Assembly: GCA_020629035.1 (NCBI GenBank)
Contig: JAHDEC010000026.1
Span: 1 to 58,020, forward strand
Source: Saprospiraceae bacterium
GTDB taxonomy: Bacteria; Bacteroidota; Bacteroidia; Chitinophagales; Saprospiraceae
Direction of reading: 5' to 3'
DNA: 58,020 nucleotides
Shown here one piece after another: positions 17,591-27,100 of this stretch. Both the position numbers and the translations under genes were made by a program. The number at the start of each line of letters is the position of its first letter. Positions within the stretch are counted from its first letter, which is position 1. The notes beneath the pieces are model-generated. The model was not told the DNA's origin and did no database searches. It worked only from the letters and a program-made list of their open reading frames with translations.

Positions 17591-20023
17591 TTAAAAGTCA
17601 ATTGAATAAGAGAAAAATGGGATAATAGGCAGTATGGATAATTTTTTGAGTTGTAGATCGCCTTCTTCGTTATTTTCAATAAAAAACAGAAATGGGTTTA
17701 ACCTGTTATAGGCATTATAAAATCCTAAACTCCAAGTCCGTTGTCCTAGTTTTACTTCTTTATGTAAGTTTATCGAAAGATCTAATCTGTGATAAGCTGG
17801 TGCCCTCAGATTATTCTTTTGTGGTAGATAGCTTACTAATCCAGTTCCTCCAAGATAATCTCCATCAGCTTGCCCTGAACTGGGTGCCAAGTATCTTGTT
17901 GTTCCTAAACTATAAGCATGGCCTGTTCCGTAAATCCAAACAGCTCCGATATCAAAACGATCACTAAAACTGTGCATCAAGGTTAATGATAAATCATGTC
18001 GACGATCGTACTTATAGGGAAAGGGATTACCTTTATTGAGTTCATCAAACTGTCGGGTGGTAGAGGATAAAGTGTAGCCTATCCAGCCAGTAGTTTTTCC
18101 GGTTTTCTTTTCTAGTAATATTTCAGTACCTACACTTTTACCTGTTCCAATGGTAACTTTATCTTCCCAAGATTCGCTATTAGAAAAGACGCTAAAGCCT
18201 GTTTTATACTCTAAGAGATTATCCATTTGTTTTGCAAATCCTTCAATGTTTAGGTAGAAGCCATCTGCTAATTGTTGATGGTACCCAAGAGCTGCTTGCC
18301 AAGCATTCTCTGGTTTTATGCTGTTTGTACTAGGCACCCAAAGATCGGTTGGAAGACCTAGACCCGGGCTGGTAAGTAAATGCACAAATTGGGTCATCTT
18401 GGAGATGGAAGCTTTTAATGATGCTGCCGAACTTAGTTTATAGGCAACAGATAGACGTGGCTGGATAGATAGATAATTAGTCTCTTCGGGTAAAAACAGT
18501 GCAAAGCGAATACCTCCATTTATACTGATATGTTGATTTAGTGAAAGGTCATCTTCTATGTATGCACTTAATGAGGGTACATTTAGTGAGTTATCTCCGT
18601 TTGCTACAATTACTGGATTTTCTGATGCTTCCTGGATGCTTAAAGTATTTACTGTTGGAGTAAAATTATGTGAAGTGAAGCTAAGTCCTGTTTTAATATA
18701 GTGCTTACTGGAAGGAACAAAATCCAAATCATAGCGAGCAGTTAGATCTTTAATTTGGCTAGTTGTTTCAAAGGATTGCTGTTCTTGTACTTCCAAATTT
18801 TCAATAAGACTATTTTCGTTAATTGATCGATAGTTGTATTGAGTATAGCTCAATGTTGTGTTTCCAAATAACTTTGGAGAAAGTTGTTGATTCCATCTAA
18901 TGGCGGCTATTTTATTTCCCCAACCAATATTAAATTGACCTTGAGAATAATAGCGGTCCCATTCATCTTTAAATTCATCATCGCCACCGTAGAAACTTAG
19001 ATATAATCGATTTTTATCAGAAAATTTGTGGTTAATTTTTAGATTGACATCATAGAAATTATAGGATATCGCGGATACATCCTTGGTTGTTGGATCAGGA
19101 TTTCTAGGTCCTTTTTGGATAGGGGTAGTCAATAAATCGAGCCAAGTTCTTCTAGCAGAAATGATAAACGAAGTTTTATCTTTTACTATGGGTCCTTCTA
19201 GGCTAAATTTACCAGAAACAAGACCTAAGCTAAGATTTCCCTTTAATGCTTTCATATTCCCTTCCTTCATTCTGATATCTATAATGGAAGATAGACGTTC
19301 ACCATAACGAGCTGGATAACCACCTTTTGTTAGTTCCACATTTTTAATGGCATCTCCATTGAATGTTGACAAAAAGCCAAACAAATGATTTGCGTTATAT
19401 ACAGGAACTCCATCCAATAAAACCAAGTTTTGATCGGGTCCTCCGCCTCTGACATACAAACCACTACTTCCTTCAGTGCCTGATTGGACCCCTGGCATAA
19501 GTTGGAGAATTTTTAGAACATCTCGTTCACCTAAAAGAGCGGGTAATGATTTTATTGATGCTAGATCTATCGTGTTTGTGCTCATTTTACTGTCGTGAAT
19601 AAATCTAGATTGATCGTCAGAAGCTACAATAGTAACTTCTTCAAGTTGCATGCCTTCTTCAAGGTAAATGTTGATTTCTACATTTTTCACAAGGTTAATC
19701 AGCGTATCAACATTATTATAACCGAGATATGAATATTGGAGATTTTGCTGACCTTCTGGTAGACTTAGGCTATAAAAACCATAAATGTTGGTGCTCGTTC
19801 CTTGTTGAGTCTCTTGGTTATAGATAGAAGCACCTATAAGACTCTCCTTGCTTGATGCTTCATAAATATAACCACTGATGGTATGGTTATTTTGTGAAAC
19901 TACTGAATGGCTTGCTTTACTATCATGCTTTGCACTAACTGACCAAGGGGTAAATACCCAAAGTATTAAAAGGGAGGATAGTATAAAAGAAATCGTGTTA
20001 GATCTGTTGCGTTGTTCTACCAT
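17591..20023 (-). CDS. TonB-dependent receptor with CarboxypepD_reg-like domain
   Basis: The 810-residue outer membrane receptor starts with a signal peptide (about residues 1-31). A carboxypeptidase-regulatory-like Ig domain (TISGYIYEASSKESLIGASI, about 48-67) follows. The plug has LPALLGERDVLKILQLMPGVQS and LYVRGGGPDQNLVLLDGVPVYN, and a C-terminal barrel of alternating aromatic strands ends in Phe (YSIDF). It imports a ligand by TonB energy; the ligand is not visible from sequence. It heads an operon with the DUF4249 lipoprotein and the aspartic protease. A 13-bp perfect palindrome lies in its leader. Confidence 0.92.
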   Translation of the reverse strand: MVEQRNRSNTISFILSSLLILWVFTPWSVSAKHDSKASHSVVSQNNHTISGYIYEASSKESLIGASIYNQETQQGTSTNIYGFYSLSLPEGQQNLQYSYLGYNNVDTLINLVKNVEINIYLEEGMQLEEVTIVASDDQSRFIHDSKMSTNTIDLASIKSLPALLGERDVLKILQLMPGVQSGTEGSSGLYVRGGGPDQNLVLLDGVPVYNANHLFGFLSTFNGDAIKNVELTKGGYPARYGERLSSIIDIRMKEGNMKALKGNLSLGLVSGKFSLEGPIVKDKTSFIISARRTWLDLLTTPIQKGPRNPDPTTKDVSAISYNFYDVNLKINHKFSDKNRLYLSFYGGDDEFKDEWDRYYSQGQFNIGWGNKIAAIRWNQQLSPKLFGNTTLSYTQYNYRSINENSLIENLEVQEQQSFETTSQIKDLTARYDLDFVPSSKHYIKTGLSFTSHNFTPTVNTLSIQEASENPVIVANGDNSLNVPSLSAYIEDDLSLNQHISINGGIRFALFLPEETNYLSIQPRLSVAYKLSSAASLKASISKMTQFVHLLTSPGLGLPTDLWVPSTNSIKPENAWQAALGYHQQLADGFYLNIEGFAKQMDNLLEYKTGFSVFSNSESWEDKVTIGTGKSVGTEILLEKKTGKTTGWIGYTLSSTTRQFDELNKGNPFPYKYDRRHDLSLTLMHSFSDRFDIGAVWIYGTGHAYSLGTTRYLAPSSGQADGDYLGGTGLVSYLPQKNNLRAPAYHRLDLSINLHKEVKLGQRTWSLGFYNAYNRLNPFLFFIENNEEGDLQLKKLSILPIIPFFSYSIDF

Positions 20024-20039
20024 TGTTTTGATTTTTATA

Positions 20040-20052
20040 ATGAGTAACTCAT
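20040..20052. promoter_or_regulatory. Palindrome in the leader of the TonB-dependent receptor gene
   Basis: ATGAGT-A-ACTCAT, a 13-bp perfect palindrome, lies 17-29 bases upstream of the receptor start at 20023. Its position would suit a repressor site overlapping the transcript leader. It could be chance. Confidence 0.25.
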
Positions 20053-20289
20053 AGTATCGATGTTACCGATTACCTAAATGACGAATGCTCGCAAAAAAAG
20101 GTTTGGAGGAGTTGTTAATTATCAGGTTTTTAAGCGATGTTGTGTGTGATTTTTAGTTGGAATGGCATGCTAGTTTCCTGTTTATGAAGACAAAGAAGCT
20201 TGGTCCTAGCTCGTAATAAAAATCTTTAGCCTTGGGTTAGCGAATACTACCTTTCTCTTTAATTTAGACTCGAGCAATAACTAGCATTT

Positions 20290-23200
20290 TTACTTAATCA
20301 CAGTAACATCACCTCCGCGCTTTAGAAAAGTGCCATCGATGACTCTTAGTTGAGCTATCCAAGTGTAGACACTCGGGGTTACAAATTCGCCTTTGAAAGT
20401 ACAATCCCATCCTTCACCTGGCTCATTAGGAGGGATGTTATGTTCTTCGAACATAAGTTCACCGTAACGATCATAAATGTATAAGTAGACAATTTCTACT
20501 ACCTCATCATTGGTAAACAAAGTGAAATGTTTATTGGTAAAGTCTGCCCAAGGAGAGATAATATTTGGTGGCATCACCCTTGGTGCATAGGTTCTTCTCA
20601 AATATATTTCACTGGTTGATTCACACCCGTAGATATTAGTTACAGTAACCGAAATACTGACGTTTTCTTCAAGATCAAATACCTTTGGACTTTTGCAATC
20701 ATCGCAACTCAAATTACCATTGGGATCATTCCACACAATAGATTCGATTAAGCTGTCTGCTTGATTGTATGATAGATCTATTTGACCCTCATCATCAATA
20801 TGTAAATCGATATGTGGATCGGAAAGCCAACTACTTAATGTTCCAATGGAAACCAGTTGCAAGCTAGTGTCTACCTTACAACCATTATTATCAATTATTT
20901 CAACACTTTGAATATCTGTTCCTTCTAGTTCAGTATTTGTTGGGTCAATTTCGCTACCATCTAATAATACAGTGTATGGTGAATAACCTCCAACTACTTC
21001 AAAGTTTTCGAAAAAGAAGATATCATTATCACACGAAGCTTTACTTAAATCGAACAGTATGTTTTCAGGCACATTCGTTTCTTCTTCTATGCTCAAGTTT
21101 TCCTCTTTTTTACATCCATTTTCAGGGTCGGTAACGATCACTACGTAATCATTAGGAGCCGTAGCACTTATTTCATTACTAGTAGAAATCAGATTTTCGT
21201 TGCTATACCAGGCAGTTGTTGTCTGGTTAGAAGATGGAATTATTCCTACTGAACCTTCATTATTATTGCAAGTGATGAGGGTATGATAGGTACTAAAATC
21301 AGGACTAATGGTATCTATACTTATTTGTGAAAATCCATTAGTTGTGCATCCGTTTTCGCCAATTGCAACACACTGATAAATACCTGCTTCCGTAGTTGTA
21401 AAGCTAAGTTCATCAGTTATTAGATTATCGCTAGCATCAAGCCATTGGATTTCAGAAGCACCCACAAGATTGTCTGCAGAGAGCGTAGCATTTGTGCTAA
21501 TGCAATTAATTAATCCATCACTTAGACTAAATGAAGGAGCAATGGTATCTATAGGTATATCAATATTTAGTTCTGTTGTACAGCCATTCTCCGCTGTTGC
21601 AATTAGGATATAACTTCCTGCTTCACTGGTAATTAAATCATTGTTGGCTATTTCATTTCCATTGGAATCAAACCAACGATAACTTTCGGCTTCATCATTA
21701 GTTATTACTATAGTTACGCTTGTGTTGATACAATTGATAGTTTCAATATCGATCAAATTAACCATCGGCATTTCATTATCACTGATAACCTCAAAATTAG
21801 TAGTGCTTTCACACCCATTAGTTGATGTATAAACAACATAGTAGTTTCCAGCTTCACTCAGTATAGGTTCTGAACCTAAATTATTTCCCAAATCATCAAA
21901 CCATTGAACATTAATAAGCTCATGAGTGCTCGATAGGGAGGGAACTGTATTAGTTGTTTCACAAGTCAACAAACTGGTGGAAACCTCTGCACTTGGTGCT
22001 TCAAAATCTTCAACAACAACAAAAGAAGACATGCTTTCACAACCTGCTTCATCAATAACTATTACCGTGTAGTTTCCTCCTTCTGAATATTGTAAGCTTG
22101 TTTGGCTACCTAGACTCTGTCCTTCTGCATTTATCCAGAGAACACTAGCTGGTTCACCATCTAAAGTGATGCTTGCAATACCTGATGATTGGTTACAATT
22201 TAAGCTATCAATAAAATTCAATTCTATATTAAGAGACTCCACATCCCCTGTTAAGATATAGCTTGCCGAAGAAACACAACCATTTGTGGCTACAGCGGTT
22301 GCTGTATATTCGCCTAATTTATCAGCCACTAAATTTTCTGAGGCTATCATGTTTCCTTCCGGATCAGTCCATGTAATACTTGTTAAAGTAAGATTTGTAT
22401 TTACTGAAAGGCTTGTACTTGGAGATAGACATGTTAGTGCGCCGCCTACAATGCTTATTTCTGGCTCTGCAAAATCAGCATAGATGGTTTCAGTTCCTTG
22501 GACGGTACATCCTGATCTAGTATCCATTAAGACCCAAGAATAATCTCCAGGGGTATCTAATGTTTCGTTATCTGAGCTTAATACTTCACCAGATGGTAAA
22601 GTTATTTCTAGGACAGAGTGATCAGTTTGAGATGTAATATTTAAATCAATACTAGTTTTATTACAATCTAAGATGGCTAGATTGAAAGTGATATTGGGAT
22701 CGAAACCACTGCAGGCAGATAGAGAATCTAGAATAAATATTTCTTGTTGACATGTGATGGTATCTACTCCATCAGTTATTACATAATTTCTAAATCCTTC
22801 GAAAGGTAGACCACCACATGCACCTGAAATATCATCGTTAGCATGTATAATTAGAGGAAAGCAAGGAGTACCTATCGTACCATTTAAATCTTCAAATAAA
22901 TCAGCATCTAAGCTAGATTCAGTATCTAAGAATACTGGATCAATAGGGGCGATGTCCTGAACAAATTCGTAAGAAATATCCCCTAATTGACTACAATCAA
23001 TTTCAAATGCACAGCATTCATCAGTTGTAATTTCAGCAATATCAGAGCAGCCCACATTGTTTTCCACATGCAAATAATAAGTCCCTGCGGGTACATTAAT
23101 AAGTTCACTCGCGTCAGAAACAAATCCATTTTCGTCTTCCCAGGTATAATACACAGTCTCCGAAGAGCCTGATAAGATGGGCACAATGTTTACCACATTT

Positions 23201-23574
23201 CCAGCACCGGTTTGGCATTCAAATTCGAGTAAATCTATGAAGACATCACCCGTATTTACTAATTGCGGACTTTCAGGCACTGAAGAACAAAAATTTTGAT
23301 CAATGACAATGACTAAATAATCTTGATCGTCAAGATTGTCAAAGAAATTAGACGTTTGAAAAGTAAATCCTCCATCGATACTATATTGTAATATGGAACC
23401 TGGAGGTCCCTCAGCAGAAATGGTCAAACTTCCATTGTCAATACCACATGTAGGATTGACTTCTATGATGTCATGGATGATGATTCCAGAAAGTATATTG
23501 GTTTCTATGTTTGAGCTAAATCCACTTAGGGTATAAAAACAAAATAAGCAGGTAAACAATACGTGTTTACACAT
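20290..23574 (-). CDS. Giant Ig-repeat surface protein with CHU_C (type B) sorting domain
   Basis: The 1094-residue protein has a signal peptide (MCKHVLFTCLFCFYTLSGFS). From about residue 375 it has roughly seven tandem repeats of about 70-80 residues. Each starts with a Leu/Ile-x-Cys, has a Trp/Asp core (such as VQWFDDLGN, EIQWLDASDN, YRWFDSNGN) and ends with AxxENGC or TSTNGC. Paired Cys suggest disulfide-stabilised Ig-like domains. The last 90 residues (MPPNIISPW to the end, with IYDRYGELMFEE and RGGDVTVIK) are the gliding-motility/CHU_C domain of type B T9SS cargo. It is probably a cell-surface adhesin. A 25-base inverted repeat sits 20-44 bases upstream of the ATG. A 266-bp gap without other genes separates it from the receptor operon. 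Confidence 0.88.
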   Translation of the reverse strand: MCKHVLFTCLFCFYTLSGFSSNIETNILSGIIIHDIIEVNPTCGIDNGSLTISAEGPPGSILQYSIDGGFTFQTSNFFDNLDDQDYLVIVIDQNFCSSVPESPQLVNTGDVFIDLLEFECQTGAGNVVNIVPILSGSSETVYYTWEDENGFVSDASELINVPAGTYYLHVENNVGCSDIAEITTDECCAFEIDCSQLGDISYEFVQDIAPIDPVFLDTESSLDADLFEDLNGTIGTPCFPLIIHANDDISGACGGLPFEGFRNYVITDGVDTITCQQEIFILDSLSACSGFDPNITFNLAILDCNKTSIDLNITSQTDHSVLEITLPSGEVLSSDNETLDTPGDYSWVLMDTRSGCTVQGTETIYADFAEPEISIVGGALTCLSPSTSLSVNTNLTLTSITWTDPEGNMIASENLVADKLGEYTATAVATNGCVSSASYILTGDVESLNIELNFIDSLNCNQSSGIASITLDGEPASVLWINAEGQSLGSQTSLQYSEGGNYTVIVIDEAGCESMSSFVVVEDFEAPSAEVSTSLLTCETTNTVPSLSSTHELINVQWFDDLGNNLGSEPILSEAGNYYVVYTSTNGCESTTNFEVISDNEMPMVNLIDIETINCINTSVTIVITNDEAESYRWFDSNGNEIANNDLITSEAGSYILIATAENGCTTELNIDIPIDTIAPSFSLSDGLINCISTNATLSADNLVGASEIQWLDASDNLITDELSFTTTEAGIYQCVAIGENGCTTNGFSQISIDTISPDFSTYHTLITCNNNEGSVGIIPSSNQTTTAWYSNENLISTSNEISATAPNDYVVIVTDPENGCKKEENLSIEEETNVPENILFDLSKASCDNDIFFFENFEVVGGYSPYTVLLDGSEIDPTNTELEGTDIQSVEIIDNNGCKVDTSLQLVSIGTLSSWLSDPHIDLHIDDEGQIDLSYNQADSLIESIVWNDPNGNLSCDDCKSPKVFDLEENVSISVTVTNIYGCESTSEIYLRRTYAPRVMPPNIISPWADFTNKHFTLFTNDEVVEIVYLYIYDRYGELMFEEHNIPPNEPGEGWDCTFKGEFVTPSVYTWIAQLRVIDGTFLKRGGDVTVIK

Positions 23575-23593
23575 AATTGGTTGGTTTTTTGGG

Positions 23594-23618
23594 TTTACGA
23601 AGTGTTGATCTTCGTAAA
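23594..23618. promoter_or_regulatory. 25-base inverted repeat in the leader of the giant surface protein gene
   Basis: Perfect 9-bp arms TTTACGAAG (23594-23602) and CTTCGTAAA (23610-23618) flank a 7-base spacer TGTTGAT. The repeat lies 20-44 bases upstream of the start of the leftward gene at 23574. There is no T-tract, so an operator or an mRNA hairpin near the start is likelier than a terminator. Confidence 0.45.
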
Positions 23619-23988
23619 TAGAGACAATTTTTTTAGGAGAAACCCTTATCAGTTATTCCCTTTTTGAATAAATCCCTGAAATTTAGGTATTGGTTTTAGG
23701 TACAAGCACCAAGTATTTTGGTACTCATTTTACTTCATTTTCATGATCGATTCTTCCCTTAATTCAGAGCTTATTTTTTCAAATTTTGGTGATAAAAAAC
23801 ACCATCTTTTTTACCTGAGAAAGGAAATGGTTCGTAGGGCATTTTTATTAAATTTCTATCAAGAAATCTATTAAATTTGCCTGATTTCTCTCTAAACTTT
23901 GCGTGTAATATCATTTTCTACAAACAAGTTTATGTACTAGTGCTGCTGTCTCTTTATTTAATTTATGCTTCTTTCAGGGTTTTAATCG

Positions 23989-24004
23989 TAGGCATTCATG
24001 CCTA
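23989..24004. promoter_or_regulatory. 16-base palindrome in the divergent intergenic region
   Basis: TAGGCAT-TC-ATGCCTA has perfect 7-bp arms and a two-base centre, the shape of a dimeric repressor site. It is about 190 bp upstream of the macroglobulin start. No other copy was noticed in the window. Confidence 0.3.
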
Positions 24005-24196
24005 TACTCATAGTTTTTTAAGTGGAGCTCTTTTGGCATAAACAATGTTGAATTTTTACCCTTCTCGTTCAGGGAGCGCATCAGTATTTCTTCATTTAAT
24101 AGCTTAGCGGATGCAAATACTCATTTAAATAGATACAATACTAAATACTAAATTAATTCAATAGCTACGTTGTTAACTTAGCGAAAAATTCCAACT

Positions 24197-27100
24197 ATGA
24201 AGCATCTATCCCTTTTAGCTAGTCTAGTTATTTTTTCTATACTAGTCACTTCTTGTGAAAAGAACAGTTCGGCAAAACTAGATGACTTTAATGGATACAT
24301 ATATAGTTACACCGCTGAACCTATTTCAGCCTGTGGAGAAATTTCCGTAGGTTTAAACTTTACACCGGAACCAAGTTTAATTCAGCAACTCGATTGGAAC
24401 AAGGTACTAAGTGTAAAACCACCTATAGATGCAAAAGCTTATTATAATAGGCATAGAAATGCGGTAGTGATTAATTCTCCTCCTATAGAGCATAACAAAA
24501 AGTATACAGCAATCTTTAATTTAGGAGCTTTAACTGAGGTGACTAGAAAACTCCAATTCTTTGAGATACCCATAGAGCGGAAGGTGCAAGTTTGGAATTT
24601 TCATGCTTCACACCCAGAAGTGAAATCAATGGATTTTGTGGATTATACTGGTCACATAAACTATGAAGATTGCGAACCAGATAAAACAGTTATTGAAAAT
24701 GGTTTTACTGCAAAGCAGGGTGATAATAAGTTACACATCCAATGGAAACACGAGCGAAAAGAAAAGAAATCAAATTTCGTCATAAAAAATATCAAGCGGA
24801 CCGATAAACAAGAAGTGATTAAAATCACATTGTCGATGGCATCAATAGGCGAAAATGAGCAAGCTGTGCATGAGTTAATCATTCCATCCAAAGCAGATTT
24901 TGGTTATATGCGTCATGTTATCAATGACAATGATCATATGTCTATTTTTTTTTCAGACCCGCTTGATCGAAACCAAAATCTGACAGGATTATTCAATATC
25001 AAAGGAAGAGAAATAAATAAGATAAATATCGAGTTCAATCGTGTTGACCTATATTTTAGTAGTAATAAATATGGATATTATGATCTAGAAATTTTACCTG
25101 GAATTAGCAATCAAGCCGGATTCCCTTTAAGGGATAAAACCTCACAAAAAGTATTTTTCAACCCTCCAATGCCTTTTGTAGAATTTGCTGAGAAAGGGCA
25201 TATCTTACCGACAACCAACGCTTGGAAGGTCCCAGTCAAAATGGTGTCTACAAGTGGCTTTCGTTTAAGGCTATTAAAGGTCTATGAGCGAAATATACAC
25301 CAATATTTTCAGAACAATAGACAAGAATTAGCCCATCAGAATAGTCTAGAAAAGGTTGGAAGAATTGTATTAGATACTGTCTATCAGTTAAAACAAGAGG
25401 ACTTATTTAGTGAATCTATTCATCTTTTAGATTTAACTCAGCAAGTAAAGAGAGAACCTAGAGCTCTATATAAATTATTTTTAACCATCCCGACAGAGTT
25501 GAATGCTTATCCTTGCGAAGATCCAATCATCCAGAAACAACAAGATCGAGTAGACAGAATAAATTTTGAACAATCTTATACTGTGTACTACAATGATTCC
25601 GATCGATATTATTCTGGCCAACATTTTAGAGACAATGCCAGTAAAAACCGCGAATATCAGAGTTCTCCTTGTAATGCTAATTATTTTAATGACATTTTAG
25701 ATCAGCGGATTTTGATGTGTACTGATGTTGGAATCGTTCTGAAATATGAACCAGAGAAACATCGATATTTTGCTTATGTCTCTAATATTTCTGATAGTGA
25801 AGCATTAGCTAATGCAAAGGTGGTTTTATACGATTATCAAGGCAATGAATTAACGACAGGAAAGTCAAATTCAGATGGAGTAGTCTATCTAAATACTAAG
25901 GAAATACCATTTTTAGTCAAAGCTACATCCCCAGATGGCCAAGCGGTTTATATGCATGTTTCGGATGACAAAGCTTTGTCATTAAGTACGTTTCAGGTCG
26001 AAGGTAAAAACTGGGGCTCCAAGTCAAAGCTATTTTTTTATGGTGAAAGAGATGTCTGGAGACCAGGAGATTCGATTTATATGCAGTGTATTTATTTTGA
26101 CGAAAAAAACAATCTGCCTGATCGGTTTCCTGTACAGTTAACTTTAATGGATCCTAGAGGAAGAATAGTCGAAGAATGGGTGGTAAATGAACACAAAATG
26201 GGGCTTTTTGATATCCGTTTTAAAACGGATATCAATGCACCAACCGGTTTATGGAAGGTGAGTGCATTCATTGGAAATGAAACTCATAAACATCCTGTTA
26301 GGGTGGAAACCATACGTCCTAATCGACTCAAGTTTGAAATGACTTTTGCTAATGAAAAAATGATATCAAATGATGATCAAAAAAATGCCAAACTCGATGT
26401 AAAGTGGATGCATGGTCTGGAAGCAAAAGGCTTAAAAACAGAAGTTTGGTTGAAACAATATGCTCTCAAAAATCCATTTGGCGAATATTTTGAAAATTTC
26501 ACTTTTGATGATCCATTTAAAAAATACAAAGCTGATTTGGGTATGATTAAATCGCAATTGTCAGATAATGATGGCCAACTTGCTTTTTCAATACCGCTCC
26601 AAGAAGCCAATAGATATCCTTCTCAAATGCGACTTGCCTTTAGTTTGCGAAGTTTCGAAAAAGGAGGGGCATTTAGCACTGATGTTAAGTCAATAAAATA
26701 CTCTCCATACCAAGATTATGTTGGAGTTAAATGGCCAGGAAATAGAACTGACAATAACTTCATAATGGAATCAGGTAAAAGTGTTCAACTAATTTGCGTA
26801 GATGAAGAGGGTAATCGGATAGATGGAGAGGTAGAAATTACTATCTATCACATTACCAATGCTTGGTGGTATCAATACGGACAAAATAGCATGAACTACT
26901 CAGCTATTAAGAATAAGTTCACTGCCCAAAGCACCAAAAAGACCTTAAAAGTAAATAAGGAAGGATTACCCTATGTGATTAGTGGCAATGGCCGAAAACT
27001 TATCGAAATAAGCAGTAAATCCTCAGGACATTCAGTGGCCCGTCAGCTCTATATCCATGATCCAAATTATCGAAATAAAGGAGATGAGGAAATGAGCCAA

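Larger units (their letters stand above)
23575..24196. other. Long divergent intergenic region
   Basis: This 622-bp stretch separates the leftward giant surface protein from the rightward macroglobulin gene. It holds the 25-base inverted repeat at 23594-23618 and a 16-base palindrome at 23989-24004. I found no open frame with a convincing start and no recognisable RNA gene. It is AT rich and should contain two divergent promoters, but no clean TAnnTTTG box stands out. Confidence 0.5.
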
